NCBI GenBank assembly: GCA_008363385.1
Contig: RHKY01000023.1
Span: forward strand, 83,996-147,995
Length of the DNA: 64,000 nt
Source of the DNA: Acidobacteriota bacterium
GTDB lineage: Bacteria > Acidobacteriota > Thermoanaerobaculia > UBA5066
Direction of reading: 5' to 3'
Shown: positions 8,180-18,734 of the stretch, piece by piece
Layout of the letters: each line of letters starts with the position of its first letter
Numbering within the stretch: position 1 is the stretch's first letter
Position numbers and translations under genes: made by a program
Notes under the pieces: model-generated
Databases searched by the model: none
The model's input: the letters and a program-made list of their open reading frames with translations, nothing else
Told to the model about the DNA's origin: nothing

Positions 8180-11100
8180 ATGGTCGAACGACTCGGAAAC
8201 GGCACGAAGTACGCTGCGAGGTCCGGGGGACACGCGGGCCTGCTGGGAATCATGCTGGCGTGGATCCTCGTCCCGGGCAGCCTCGCCTCGTCCCAGAGCC
8301 TCACGTTCACGCACCTCGCGGGGAACGAGGGGGGGGCTGGCTCGGAGGACGGGATCGGAACCGCGGCGCGATTCAGCTCTCCGGGTTTTGCCGCGGCGGA
8401 CTCGTCCGGGAACCTGTACGTGACTGACGTGGGCAACAACACCATCCGGAAGGTGACGCCGGCCGGTGTGGTGACGACGCTGGCAGGGCTTGCGGGGTCC
8501 CCGGGCGCCGCCGACGGGACGGGGAGCGCCGCGCAGTTCGATGGTCCCCTCGGCGTGGCTGTGGACGCTTCGGGGAACGTCTACGTGGCGGACTACTGGA
8601 ATCACACGATCCGGAAGGTGACGCCGGCCGGTGTGGTGACGACGCTGGCGGGGCTCGCGGGCTCCGCCGGCAGCGCCGACGGGACGGGGAGCGCCGCGCA
8701 GTTCAATCGTCCCGCTGGGGTGGCGGTGGACTCCTCGGGCATCGTCTACGTGGCGGAATCTCGGAACCACACGATCCGGAAGGTGACGCCGGCCGGCGCG
8801 GTGACGACGCTGGCGGGGCTTGCGGGATCCCCGGGCAGCGCCGACGGGACGGGGAGCGCCGCGCGGTTCGGTTATCCCGATGGCGTGGCTGTGGACGCTT
8901 CGGGGAACGTCTACGTGGCGGACTCCTTGAACCACACGATCCGGAAGGTGACGCCGGCCGGCGCGGTGACGACGCTGGCGGGGCTGGCGGGATCCTCGGG
9001 CGCCGCCGACGGGACGGGGAGCGCCGCGCGGTTCGATGATCCCGATGGCATGGCTGTGGACGCTTCAGGGAACCTCTACGTTGCGGACTATGGAAACCAC
9101 ACGATTCGGTACGTGACGCCGGCCGGGGTGGTGACGACGCTGGCGGGGCTTGCGGGGTCCGCCGGCAGCGCCGACGGGACGGGGAGCGCCGCGCGGTTCG
9201 ACAACCCCATTGGCGTGGCGGTGGACGCTTCGGGGATCATCTACGTGGCGGACTACTGGAACCACACCATCCGGAAGGTGACGCCGGCCGGGGTGGTGAC
9301 GACGCTGGCGGGGCTGGCGGGGTCCTCGGGCGCCGCCGACGGGACGGGGAGCGCCGCGCAGTTCAGCTTCCCGGAGGGCCTGGCGGCGGACATCTCGGGG
9401 AGCCTCTATGTCGCGGACAGAGGCAACCGCACCATCCGGAGGGTGACGCCGGCCGGGGTGGTGACGACGCTGGCGGGACTTGCGGGAAGCCTGGGAAGCG
9501 CCGACGGGACGGGGAGCACGGCGCGGTTCGGGGGCCCCGCGGGCGTGGCTGTGGACTCTTCGGGGAACGTCTACGTGGCGGACGCCTCGAACCACACGAT
9601 TCGGAAGGTGACGCCGGCCGGCGACGTGACGACGTTGGCGGGCCTGGCGCTATCGCCGGGCAGCGCTGACGGGACGGGGAGCGCCGCCCGGTTCAAAGAC
9701 CCCCATGGCGTGGCCGTGGACGGCGCTGGAAACGTGTACGTGGCCGACCGCGGCAACCACACGATCCGAGTGGTGACGTCTGTGGGGGTCGTCACGCTGC
9801 TCGCTGGTCTGGCGGGCTCGCCCGGCAGCGCCGACGGGACAGGGAGCGCCGCGCGTTTCCGTTTGCCCTCCGGTGTGGCCGTGGACGGAGCCGGTAGCGT
9901 CTATGTCACGGACGACAACAACCACACGATACGGAAGGTGACGCCCACCGGAGTGGTGACGACGTCGGCGGGCCTCGCAGGGGTGAGCGGCAACGCCGAT
10001 GGCACGGGGAGCGGCGCGCGGTTCAGGTTTCCTTCTGACGTCGCTGCCGGACCCTCCGGCGAGGTTCTCGTCGCTGACTACGACAACCACGCGATCCGCA
10101 GGGGGACGGCGGCGCTGGCCGACGCGGCCACGATCGATCATCCGGAGGGCCCCGTCGGTCAGGCGCGTCAACTCGACACGGCGCCCCAGACCGCTACGAG
10201 CTGGCTCTGGAGGCAGACCCGGATCCCGGCGGGCTCGACGGCGTCGCTCTCCTCCACCGCTGTCCGGAACCCGGTGTTCACGCCCGACGTGGCGGGGTAC
10301 TACGTCTTCCGGCTGACGGCGAGCGACGGCACGGCGACGAGCATCACGGAGGTGAGCCTGGACGCCGTGCCAGCCGCCTCGGCCGCGGTCAGCGGCGGCG
10401 GGACGATCTGCCAGGGCCAGACCGGCGACGCGGACGGTCAGCCCGGCCGTCAGCACCGTCTACACCGTGACGGCCGTTTCGGACGCCTACGGTCCGGGGA
10501 CCCCCTCCGGCTCGGCGACGGTGACGGTGAACCCGGTCCCGGCCACGCCGGTGATCTCGGCTCCGGACGTGGTCGCCTCCGGGGCGTCGGGGCTCATAGC
10601 CTCGGTCGAGTCGCACGCGGGGTCGACGTACGCCTGGACGATCACGAACGGGACGATCACCGGCGGCCAGGGGACGGCGGCGATCACGTTCGCGGCGGGG
10701 GCCGCGGGACAGCTGACGCTCCAGGTGGTCGAGACGGCAGGCGGGTGCGCGTCGGCGGCGGGGACGAAGGGGATCTCGGTGACGGCGGTGTCGTCGAAGC
10801 TCCACACGCTCCCGCCGTGCCGGGTGCTCGACACGCGGGAGGCGGCGGGGACGTTCGGGGGTCCGGCGCTGGGGCGGCTCGGGGAGCGGTCGTGGCCGAT
10901 CGCGACGGGGAGCTGCGGGGTGCCGGGGACGGCTCGGGCGCTGGCCTTGAACGTGACGGTTGTGGTTCCGCAGGCGGGAGGGTTCGTGACGCTCTGGCCG
11001 TCGGACGCGCCGAGGCCGCTGACGTCGACGATCAACTTCACGCCGGGGCAGGTGCGGGCGAACAACGCGGTCGTGCGCGTCACGTCGGACGGGCAGGCGT

Positions 11101-11242
11101 CGCTGTCGGCGTTCAACGGGTCCGACGGGGACGCGCACGTGGTGGTGGACGTGACGGGGTACTTCGAGTAGGGAGCAGGGGCAGAACAGGCGTCAGAGAA
11201 GCCGGCGCCGGCCCGGGACGCGCGACGACACCCCGCGCGTGA
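8180..11242 (+). CDS. secreted NHL-repeat propeller protein, frameshifted near residue 747
   Basis: The ATG at 8180 has AGGAGG 4 nt upstream. A signal peptide (about 1-38) precedes eleven 55-aa NHL repeats (about 45-640) of the type NHTIRKVTPAGVVTTLAGLAGS, which should fold as one or two beta-propellers. A PKD/Ig-like segment follows to GGGTICQGQ. From about nucleotide 10421 the frame carries non-protein-like sequence to the stop at 11242, while the next frame carries the expected continuation (PATRTVSPAVSTVYTVTAV...) and ends with the shared GYFE module. So a deletion or indel has displaced the C-terminus. The first 745 or so residues look intact and could still be exported. The gene follows the subtilase with the 61-nt hairpin between them; no catalytic residues are seen. 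Confidence 0.85.
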   Translation: MVERLGNGTKYAARSGGHAGLLGIMLAWILVPGSLASSQSLTFTHLAGNEGGAGSEDGIGTAARFSSPGFAAADSSGNLYVTDVGNNTIRKVTPAGVVTTLAGLAGSPGAADGTGSAAQFDGPLGVAVDASGNVYVADYWNHTIRKVTPAGVVTTLAGLAGSAGSADGTGSAAQFNRPAGVAVDSSGIVYVAESRNHTIRKVTPAGAVTTLAGLAGSPGSADGTGSAARFGYPDGVAVDASGNVYVADSLNHTIRKVTPAGAVTTLAGLAGSSGAADGTGSAARFDDPDGMAVDASGNLYVADYGNHTIRYVTPAGVVTTLAGLAGSAGSADGTGSAARFDNPIGVAVDASGIIYVADYWNHTIRKVTPAGVVTTLAGLAGSSGAADGTGSAAQFSFPEGLAADISGSLYVADRGNRTIRRVTPAGVVTTLAGLAGSLGSADGTGSTARFGGPAGVAVDSSGNVYVADASNHTIRKVTPAGDVTTLAGLALSPGSADGTGSAARFKDPHGVAVDGAGNVYVADRGNHTIRVVTSVGVVTLLAGLAGSPGSADGTGSAARFRLPSGVAVDGAGSVYVTDDNNHTIRKVTPTGVVTTSAGLAGVSGNADGTGSGARFRFPSDVAAGPSGEVLVADYDNHAIRRGTAALADAATIDHPEGPVGQARQLDTAPQTATSWLWRQTRIPAGSTASLSSTAVRNPVFTPDVAGYYVFRLTASDGTATSITEVSLDAVPAASAAVSGGGTICQGQTGDADGQPGRQHRLHRDGRFGRLRSGDPLRLGDGDGEPGPGHAGDLGSGRGRLRGVGAHSLGRVARGVDVRLDDHERDDHRRPGDGGDHVRGGGRGTADAPGGRDGRRVRVGGGDEGDLGDGGVVEAPHAPAVPGARHAGGGGDVRGSGAGAARGAVVADRDGELRGAGDGSGAGLERDGCGSAGGRVRDALAVGRAEAADVDDQLHAGAGAGEQRGRARHVGRAGVAVGVQRVRRGRARGGGRDGVLRVGSRGRTGVREAGAGPGRATTPRA
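8312..10100 (+). repeat. eleven 165-bp tandem repeats encoding NHL blades
   Basis: The AAGGTGACGCCGGCC-like core recurs every 165 bp, at 8450, 8615, 8780, 8945, 9110, 9275, 9440, 9605, 9770 and 9935. Middle units are close to identical at the DNA level and the outer ones are more diverged, as expected for an array expanding by unequal recombination. Confidence 0.9.
10425..11171 (+). pseudogene. out-of-frame C-terminal part of the NHL protein with PCR...GYFE module
   Basis: This segment continues the NHL protein one frame over. It starts within PATRTVSPAVSTVYTVTAV, passes through a PKD-like domain (TYAWTITNGTITGGQG) and ends in the 125-aa module PCRVLDTRE...VDVTGYFE at 10795-11168. The stop at 11169-11171 is followed, after about 30 nt, by the second 61-nt hairpin. 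It has no start codon with a ribosome-binding site, so it is unlikely to be translated on its own. The alternative to a real mutation is a sequencing or assembly error in repetitive DNA. Confidence 0.75.
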
Positions 11243-11261
11243 GCCCCGGGCCGGCGCCGGC
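11201..11261. terminator. 61-nt perfect hairpin element, copy 2
   Basis: Identical over its full length, plus the next 4 nt, to the copy at 8082-8142. It again lies about 30 nt after a gene ending in the GYFE module. The flanking sequence on the 5' side differs, so the hairpin is a discrete unit. Confidence 0.75.
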
Positions 11262-11306
11262 GTGGTCCCGCCGGGGCCCTCCTCGGGCTCTGGCGGTGCC
11301 CCGGCC

Positions 11307-11525
11307 CTACCCGTGCCGCTTCGTCGACTCGTAGTAGACGAGGTGGAGCTTCGGGTCGAGCGGCCAGGAGAGGACGCGCTTGACCTCGAAGGGGGCGGAC
11401 TCCTCCCCCTCGAAGAGGAAGCGGTCGTGGACCGAGAGCCGCCCCTCGGGGAGGAGGAGGTTTCCCCAGGTCTGGCCGACCTGGCCGCTGCGGCTGTCCG
11501 GCTTCACGCGGGCGATCTCGCTCAT
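11307..11525 (-). CDS. small conserved-looking protein of unknown function (72 aa)
   Basis: The ATG at 11525 has GGAGG 5 nt upstream on the minus strand. The protein begins MSEIARVKPDSRSGQVGQTW and ends YYESTKRHG; it is soluble, charged and has no signal peptide or membrane segment. It lies 26 nt downstream of pyrG on the same strand, so it is probably the last gene of the kdsB-pyrG transcript. I do not recognise the family. Regular codon use and a good ribosome-binding site make it likely to be real. Confidence 0.6.
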   Translation of the reverse strand: MSEIARVKPDSRSGQVGQTWGNLLLPEGRLSVHDRFLFEGEESAPFEVKRVLSWPLDPKLHLVYYESTKRHG

Positions 11526-11551
11526 CGGGTCCTCCGAGCTGTGCGGTCTTC

Positions 11552-14048
<2,497 letters not shown>

Positions 14049-14097
14049 GGCCGATACTACTTCCGGCGGCCGCCCCGAGGGAAGGGGGGAAGGGGAT

Positions 14098-14128
14098 GCG
14101 CCGTCGCCGGTACACCCGGCGACGGCGC
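14098..14128 (-). terminator. 13-bp GC-rich hairpin downstream of the TPR gene
   Basis: GCGCCGTCGCCGG and CCGGCGACGGCGC form a perfect stem with a 5-nt loop. On the minus strand it lies 40 nt after the TPR gene's stop and is followed by a C/T-rich tract. It separates that gene from kdsB. Confidence 0.55.
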
Positions 14129-14168
14129 TAAATCATTCCGGGAACGGGGGCTTCTCGATGAGGCGGTG

Positions 14169-14606
14169 TCAGGAGACGGCCTCCCGCCGGAGGTCGTCGG
14201 TGGAATCGAACGGGTCTTCGCCGTCGAGCAGGTCGGCGGCGGGGACGACGGGGGCTTCGAAGACGGTCGTCAGCTCGCGGATCCCCTCGCGCGCGGCCGC
14301 GCAGAACGGGTTGGACTCGTCGTAGCCCGCCGCGGCAACCACCTTCTCGTACGTCAGGAGCGCCTTCGTCGGCTCCCCGAGGTACCGGTGGTAGACCTCG
14401 GCCACGGTCATCCGCGCCTGCAGGTCGTAGGGGTTGAGCCGGAGGACCTTGGCGAGGAAGACGAGCGAGTCCTGGAAGCGCTCTTCCCTGAGGGCGACGT
14501 CCGCGCGCTTCCGGTAGAGGGTCACTTCGTCCTCGAGCGAGATCTCCTCGCGCCGCAGCGGCGGGATCGAGGACCGGAACGTCCGGAAGAAGCTCTGGAT
14601 CGACAT
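14169..14606 (-). CDS. small tetratricopeptide-repeat protein (145 aa)
   Basis: Contains one or two TPR-like helical pairs: ADVALREERFQDSLVFLAKVLRLNPYDLQARMTVAEVYHRYLGEPTKALLTYEKV, about residues 34-90. The acidic C-terminus ends DLLDGEDPFDSTDDLRREAVS. No signal peptide is seen, so it is probably a cytoplasmic scaffold or adaptor. The ATG at 14606 has AGGAG upstream and a possible promoter 25-50 nt before it. It is probably monocistronic, bounded by hairpins. The partner is unknown. Confidence 0.72.
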   Translation of the reverse strand: MSIQSFFRTFRSSIPPLRREEISLEDEVTLYRKRADVALREERFQDSLVFLAKVLRLNPYDLQARMTVAEVYHRYLGEPTKALLTYEKVVAAAGYDESNPFCAAAREGIRELTTVFEAPVVPAADLLDGEDPFDSTDDLRREAVS

Positions 14607-14630
14607 GTCCTCTCCTGCGGGTCGAGGATG

Positions 14631-14659
14631 AAGATAAGGATGCCGCCCCAGGATTGCAA
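14631..14659 (-). promoter_or_regulatory. candidate sigma-70 promoter TTGCAA-N17-TATCTT
   Basis: On the minus strand TTGCAA (14659-14654) and TATCTT (14636-14631) are 17 nt apart, each matching 4 of 6 consensus bases. They lie 25 nt upstream of the TPR gene start in a locally AT-rich patch. Confidence 0.4.
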
Positions 14660-14670
14660 GAGGAATCTCG

Positions 14671-14701
14671 AAAAAAATAAGGCCAAGAGGCGAAACGGCC
14701 T
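14671..14701 (-). terminator. intrinsic terminator downstream of the polyprenyl synthase gene
   Basis: Read on the minus strand, AGGCC and GGCCT pair across a 12-nt loop and are followed at once by TA and seven T residues. This is the only hairpin in the window with a clear T-run. It lies 150 nt past the stop of the gene at 14853-15896. Confidence 0.6.
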
Positions 14702-14852
14702 AAGGAAGATCGGAGATGTAGCGAAATGGGACGCCTGGGTGCGCCGTGCCGAAGGCGAACGACCTCCTCCGCCGAACGAAGTTCGGGACAGCGCGAACGT
14801 CCGGGGGGAGGACGGAACGGGGGGGGTGTCCGGGGAGCGGACCGGCCCGGGG

Positions 14853-15896
14853 CTACTTCCGCCGGTTGGCGGCGTACTCGGCCGCGAGCAGGAGGGCGTC
14901 GCGGGCGTCGGCCGCGGGGAGCCGGCCGGCCTGGTCGGCGGCCCGGGAGGCCCACTCGTCGACGAGCTGCCGCGCCGAGGCGATCGCCCCGGTCCGGTGG
15001 ACGATCTCGAGCAGCTGGTCGGGCGTGACGCTCTCGAACCCCTGCTCGCGCATGACGACCTCGACGAGCCCCCTCTCGGGGCGGGTCATGGCCGGCAGGG
15101 CCAGGATCAGGGGCAGCGTCAGCTTCCCCTCCCGCAGGTCGGAGAGGACCGGCTTGCCCAGCTCCTCCTCCGAGGCCGTGTAGTCGAGCAGGTCGTCCTG
15201 GAGCTGGAAGGCCGTGCCGAGCGCCTCGCCGAAGGCCCAGAGCGTGTCGCCGTGCTGCGCGCCCGAGGGGAGGAGGAGGGACGGGATCCGGCAGGCCGCG
15301 GCGAACAGGAGGGCCGTCTTCCGCCTCACGATGTCCATGTAGACCGGGAGGCCGATGCCGGCCGAGCCCCTCCGCTCGGCGCCCAGGATCTCCCCCTCGG
15401 TCATGGCGAGGGTGACGTCCGAGAGGAGCTTGAGGACCTTCAGGTCCCCCTCGTCCAGGGCGATCTCCATCGCCTTCATGTAGAGCCAGTCGCCGAACAG
15501 GACCGTCAGCTCGTTCCCCCAGCGGCGGTTCACGCTGGGGCGCCCGCGCCGGGTCTCGGCCGCGTCGATGATGTCGTCGTGGACGAGGGTGGCCGAGTGG
15601 ATGAACTCGATCATCGCCCCGTACCGGACGTCGCGGCTCCCCTCGTACCCGAGCAGGCGGGCCCCGAGGAGGAGGAGGGCCGGGCGGATCCGCTTCCCGC
15701 CGCCGTCCACGAGGTAGTCGCCGATCAGCCCGATCGTCTTCACCTCGGAGCGCGTCCGGGCCTCCATCTCCCGCTCGACGTCCTTCAGCTTCCCCTCGAT
15801 GAGGGCGAGGGCCGCGACGAGGCGGCGGCCGTTCTCCCGCTCTCCCGGGGGGAGGGTCGAGAGGAGCAGACGGTCGCGCAGCGAGGTCTGGTTCAT
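14853..15896 (-). CDS. ispB: all-trans polyprenyl diphosphate synthase (octaprenyl/heptaprenyl type)
   Basis: Elongates a prenyl diphosphate with IPP to make the quinone side chain or a related long isoprenoid. The first Asp-rich motif is HDDIID (about residues 105-110) and the second is QLQDDLLDYT (about 230-239). GGGKRIRPAL is the IPP-binding site. The 347-aa length is slightly above the usual 320-330 because of an N-terminal extension. The chain-length residues upstream of the first motif are small or medium, which suggests a long product, but length cannot be fixed from sequence. It stands alone between yajQ and the TPR gene, with its own terminator. Confidence 0.93.
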   Translation of the reverse strand: MNQTSLRDRLLLSTLPPGERENGRRLVAALALIEGKLKDVEREMEARTRSEVKTIGLIGDYLVDGGGKRIRPALLLLGARLLGYEGSRDVRYGAMIEFIHSATLVHDDIIDAAETRRGRPSVNRRWGNELTVLFGDWLYMKAMEIALDEGDLKVLKLLSDVTLAMTEGEILGAERRGSAGIGLPVYMDIVRRKTALLFAAACRIPSLLLPSGAQHGDTLWAFGEALGTAFQLQDDLLDYTASEEELGKPVLSDLREGKLTLPLILALPAMTRPERGLVEVVMREQGFESVTPDQLLEIVHRTGAIASARQLVDEWASRAADQAGRLPAADARDALLLAAEYAANRRK

Positions 15897-15957
15897 GCCG
15901 GGGGCCCGATCTTAGCCTCCCGCGGGATTCCGCCGCTCCGGGGGATCCGGATGCCGC

Positions 15958-16455
15958 TCACCCGCGGTAGTTCGTGAACTGGAGGGGCACCCCGAGGTCC
16001 CGGGACTTCAGGAGCGCGATGACGGCCTGGAGGTCGTCCTTCTTCTTGCCCGTGACCCGGACCTGGTCCCCCTGGATGGCCGCCTGGACCTTCAGCTTCG
16101 CGTCCTTGATCGCCTTGACGATCTCCTTGGCCTTCTCCGTCGCCAGGCCGTGGCGGATCGTGACCACCTGCCGGACGGTCCCCTTGGCGGCCGGCTCGAC
16201 GGGGCCGGGGTCGAGGGCCTTGAGGTCGACGCTCCGCTTGACGAGCTTGGTCTTCAGGACGTCGTCCACGGCGCGAAGGCCGAACTCGTCGTCGGCGGTC
16301 AGCGTGAGCGTCCGCTCCTTCTCCTGGAGCGTCACCCCCGCGGCCGTGGCCTTCAGGTCGAATCTCTGGGTGATCTCCCGGTGCGCCTGGGCCACCGCGT
16401 TGACCACCTCCTGCAGGTTCACCTCCGACACGACGTCGAAGCTGGGGTCGGGCAT
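15958..16455 (-). CDS. yajQ: YajQ family nucleotide-binding protein
   Basis: The 165-aa protein begins MPDPSFDVVSEVNLQEVVNAV and ends LGVPLQFTNYRG, both diagnostic of the YajQ family. YajQ proteins have two ferredoxin-like RNP folds and bind nucleic acid; some members bind cyclic di-GMP (known for Xanthomonas XC_3703). No membrane segment is seen. It follows lolA by 17 nt and is probably in the purH-lolA-yajQ transcript. The family call is certain; the ligand in this organism is inferred. Confidence 0.95.
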   Translation of the reverse strand: MPDPSFDVVSEVNLQEVVNAVAQAHREITQRFDLKATAAGVTLQEKERTLTLTADDEFGLRAVDDVLKTKLVKRSVDLKALDPGPVEPAAKGTVRQVVTIRHGLATEKAKEIVKAIKDAKLKVQAAIQGDQVRVTGKKKDDLQAVIALLKSRDLGVPLQFTNYRG

Positions 16456-16472
16456 CGGGCCTCCCTGGCGGC

Positions 16473-17117
16473 TCAGCCGCCGACGACCTTCGTCCCCTTC
16501 GGCGGGACGAGGGTGAAGTCGGAGGCGGGACGGCGGGGCCCCGACTCCTTCTTCGTGAACGTGAACGTGGTCCGGTTCCCCTCCCGGTCCAGGATGACGA
16601 GGCGCTTCACCTCGCCCTCGGCCGTCGCGGTCAGCGTGACCTTCCGGGGCTCGTCGCCGCCCTTCGGGACGAGCGTCAGCTCGGAGAGGCCGTTCGCCGC
16701 GTCCGCCGCGGTGGCGGCGAAGCGGTCGAGGACACGGTCCGGGGCCTCCAGGAAGAGGAGGGGGAGGCGCTGGCGCTCCTCGGGGGTCAGGGTCCGGACG
16801 ACCATCTGCCGGTCGGCGGCGACGTACTGCCGCCCGGCCGTCCCGTCGAACGTGAAGAGCTTCCCCTCCGCCCCGTCGTACTCGAACCGGAGGCGGTCGG
16901 GGGCCTGGAGGACGAGCCGCCCGGTCTCCGGCGTCGTGTCGGGGAAGCCCGCCGGCGCGTACTGCTGGACGAAGGTCAGCGAGACCGAGGGGCTCGCGGT
17001 GTAGGCCCGGCTCACCTTCGCCAGGACGGCTCGCGCGTCCGGCTGGGCCGGGGCCGCGCCGGCCCCCGCGAGGGCGAGGAGGAGCAGGGCGGAGCGGAGG
17101 AGCCGGGTCGCCCTCAA
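16473..17117 (-). CDS. lolA: LolA-like outer-membrane lipoprotein carrier
   Basis: Periplasmic chaperone that carries lipoproteins from LolCDE to the outer membrane. The signal peptide is LLRSALLLLALAGAGAAPAQ. The mature part is the LolA half-barrel: VSLTFVQQYAPAGFPDTTPETGRLVLQAPDRLRFEY, then GRQYVAADRQMVV and the C-terminal TTFTFTKKESGPRRPASDF. I set the start at TTG 17117, which overlaps the purH stop (TTGA), giving 214 aa, the family's usual size. No ATG or GTG lies at a sensible distance. Translational coupling to purH is implied. Confidence 0.85.
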   Translation of the reverse strand: MRATRLLRSALLLLALAGAGAAPAQPDARAVLAKVSRAYTASPSVSLTFVQQYAPAGFPDTTPETGRLVLQAPDRLRFEYDGAEGKLFTFDGTAGRQYVAADRQMVVRTLTPEERQRLPLLFLEAPDRVLDRFAATAADAANGLSELTLVPKGGDEPRKVTLTATAEGEVKRLVILDREGNRTTFTFTKKESGPRRPASDFTLVPPKGTKVVGG

Positions 17118-18664
17118 TGCCGGAAGTGCCTCCGGCCCGTGAAGACCATCGCGAGGCCGCGGGCGTCGGCCGACTCGATGACGGCGGCGTCCTTGACGGA
17201 CCCCCCGGGCTGGACGATGGCCGTCACCCCCGCGTCGGCCAGCGCCTCCGGGCCGTCCGGGAAAGGGAAGAAGGCGTCGGAGGCGGCCACGGCCCCCCGC
17301 GCCCGCTCGCCCGCCTTGGCGACGGCGTCCCGGCAGGCGTCCACGCGGCTGGTCCGGCCGCCGCCGATCCCCAGCGTCGCCGTCCCGCTGGCGACGACGA
17401 TGGCGTTGGAGACGACGCCGCGGACGACCCGGAACGCGAAGCGGAGCGCGGCGGTCTCCTCCTCGGAAGGGGCGCGCTTCGTGACGATCTTCCAGGCGGA
17501 CTCGTGGTCCGGGAGGAGGTCCCCCTCCTGGACGAGGAGGCCGCCGTCGATCCCGCGGACCTCCAGCCTCGGGCGCGGCCCGGGATCGGGCGCCACCGTC
17601 AGGACGCGGAGGTTGGCCTTCGCGGAGAGGATCGCCCGGGCCTCCTCGTCGACCCCGTGCGCCACGACCACCTCGAGGAAGCGCGACGCCATCGCGCGGG
17701 CGCACGCGGCGTCGATCGTCCCGGTGAAGGCCACGACCCCCCCGAAGCCCGCGACCGGGTCGGAGGCCCAGGCCGCCTCGAACGCCTCGGCGGCGCCGGA
17801 GGCCGTGGCGGCCCCGGAGGGGATCCGGTGCTTGACGATGACGAGCGACGAGGGGCCGAGCGCGCGGGCCCCGAAGAGCGCCGCGTCGGCGTCGAGGAGG
17901 TTGTTGTACGAGAGCTCCTTGCCCTGGACCTTCTCGAACCGCGCCAGGGCGGCCGGGGGGGCCGCGGGGGAGACGTAGAAGGCCCCCTCCTGGTGCGGGT
18001 TCTCGCCGTAACGGAGGACGGAGCCGCGATCGAAAGAGAAGGAGAGCCGCTCGGGGAACGTCTCGGCCCCGGTCTTTGCGCCGAGCCAGGAAGCGATCGC
18101 GGCGTCGTAGGCGGCGGTGCGCCGGAAGACCTTCGCCGCGAGCGCGCGCCGGGTCTCGACGGAGGCCGCCCCGCCCGTCCGGTCCAGCTCGGCGACGAAG
18201 CCCGCGTAGTCGGCCGGGTCGCAGAGGACCGAGACGTGGGCGTGGTTCTTGGCGGCGGCGCGCAGGAGCGACGGCCCCCCGACGTCGATCTTCTCGACGG
18301 CGGCGGGGAGCGTGCAGGCGGGGTCGGCGGTCGTCGCCTCGAACGGGTAGAGGTTGACGACGACGACGTCGATCGGCGTCACGGCGTTCTCGTCGGCCTG
18401 GGCGGCGTGGGCCGGGACCGCCCGGTCGAAGAGGATCCCGCCGAAGAGCTTCGGGTGGAGCGTCTTCACCCTCCCGTCGAAGACCTCGGGGAAGCCGGTC
18501 AGGTCGCTGACCTGCCGGACGGGGAGGCCGGCCTCGGCCAGGTGGGCGGCGGTCCCGCCCGTGGAGAGGAGGTCGAAGCCGTGGCGCACGAGGGCCGTGG
18601 CCAGCTCGACGAGGCCGGTCCGGTCGGAGACGGAGAGGAGGGCGAGCTTCCGGGTGGCGGGCAC
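17114..18664 (-). CDS. purH: bifunctional AICAR formyltransferase / IMP cyclohydrolase
   Basis: Catalyses the last two steps of purine synthesis. The MGS-like cyclohydrolase domain (1-150) begins LALLSVSDRTGLVELA and has STGGTAAHL and KTLHPK. The AICARFT domain (150-516) has the catalytic Lys278-His279 pair. The usual KHxNPCG motif here reads KHRIPSG, so Asn and Cys are replaced while Lys-His remain; activity is probably kept. The C-terminus FTGRRHFRH is standard. Length 516 aa is normal. Its stop overlaps the lolA start. Confidence 0.96.
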   Translation of the reverse strand: MPATRKLALLSVSDRTGLVELATALVRHGFDLLSTGGTAAHLAEAGLPVRQVSDLTGFPEVFDGRVKTLHPKLFGGILFDRAVPAHAAQADENAVTPIDVVVVNLYPFEATTADPACTLPAAVEKIDVGGPSLLRAAAKNHAHVSVLCDPADYAGFVAELDRTGGAASVETRRALAAKVFRRTAAYDAAIASWLGAKTGAETFPERLSFSFDRGSVLRYGENPHQEGAFYVSPAAPPAALARFEKVQGKELSYNNLLDADAALFGARALGPSSLVIVKHRIPSGAATASGAAEAFEAAWASDPVAGFGGVVAFTGTIDAACARAMASRFLEVVVAHGVDEEARAILSAKANLRVLTVAPDPGPRPRLEVRGIDGGLLVQEGDLLPDHESAWKIVTKRAPSEEETAALRFAFRVVRGVVSNAIVVASGTATLGIGGGRTSRVDACRDAVAKAGERARGAVAASDAFFPFPDGPEALADAGVTAIVQPGGSVKDAAVIESADARGLAMVFTGRRHFRH

Positions 18665-18734
18665 TGGGTTTCCTTTCGTCTCGGGTTGCCGCCGGCGCTC
18701 GCGGCGGGGGGCTCGTCGAGCCCGGCGCGGGATT

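Noticed and set aside
8120-8180. GTG at 8120 as start of the NHL gene
   Set aside because: It lies inside the 61-nt hairpin and lacks a ribosome-binding site; the ATG at 8180 has AGGAGG and begins a proper signal peptide.
14740-14810. tRNA-like segment with GTTCGGGAC near the polyprenyl synthase gene
   Set aside because: No acceptor or anticodon stems could be built around it; most likely chance in a GC-rich gap.
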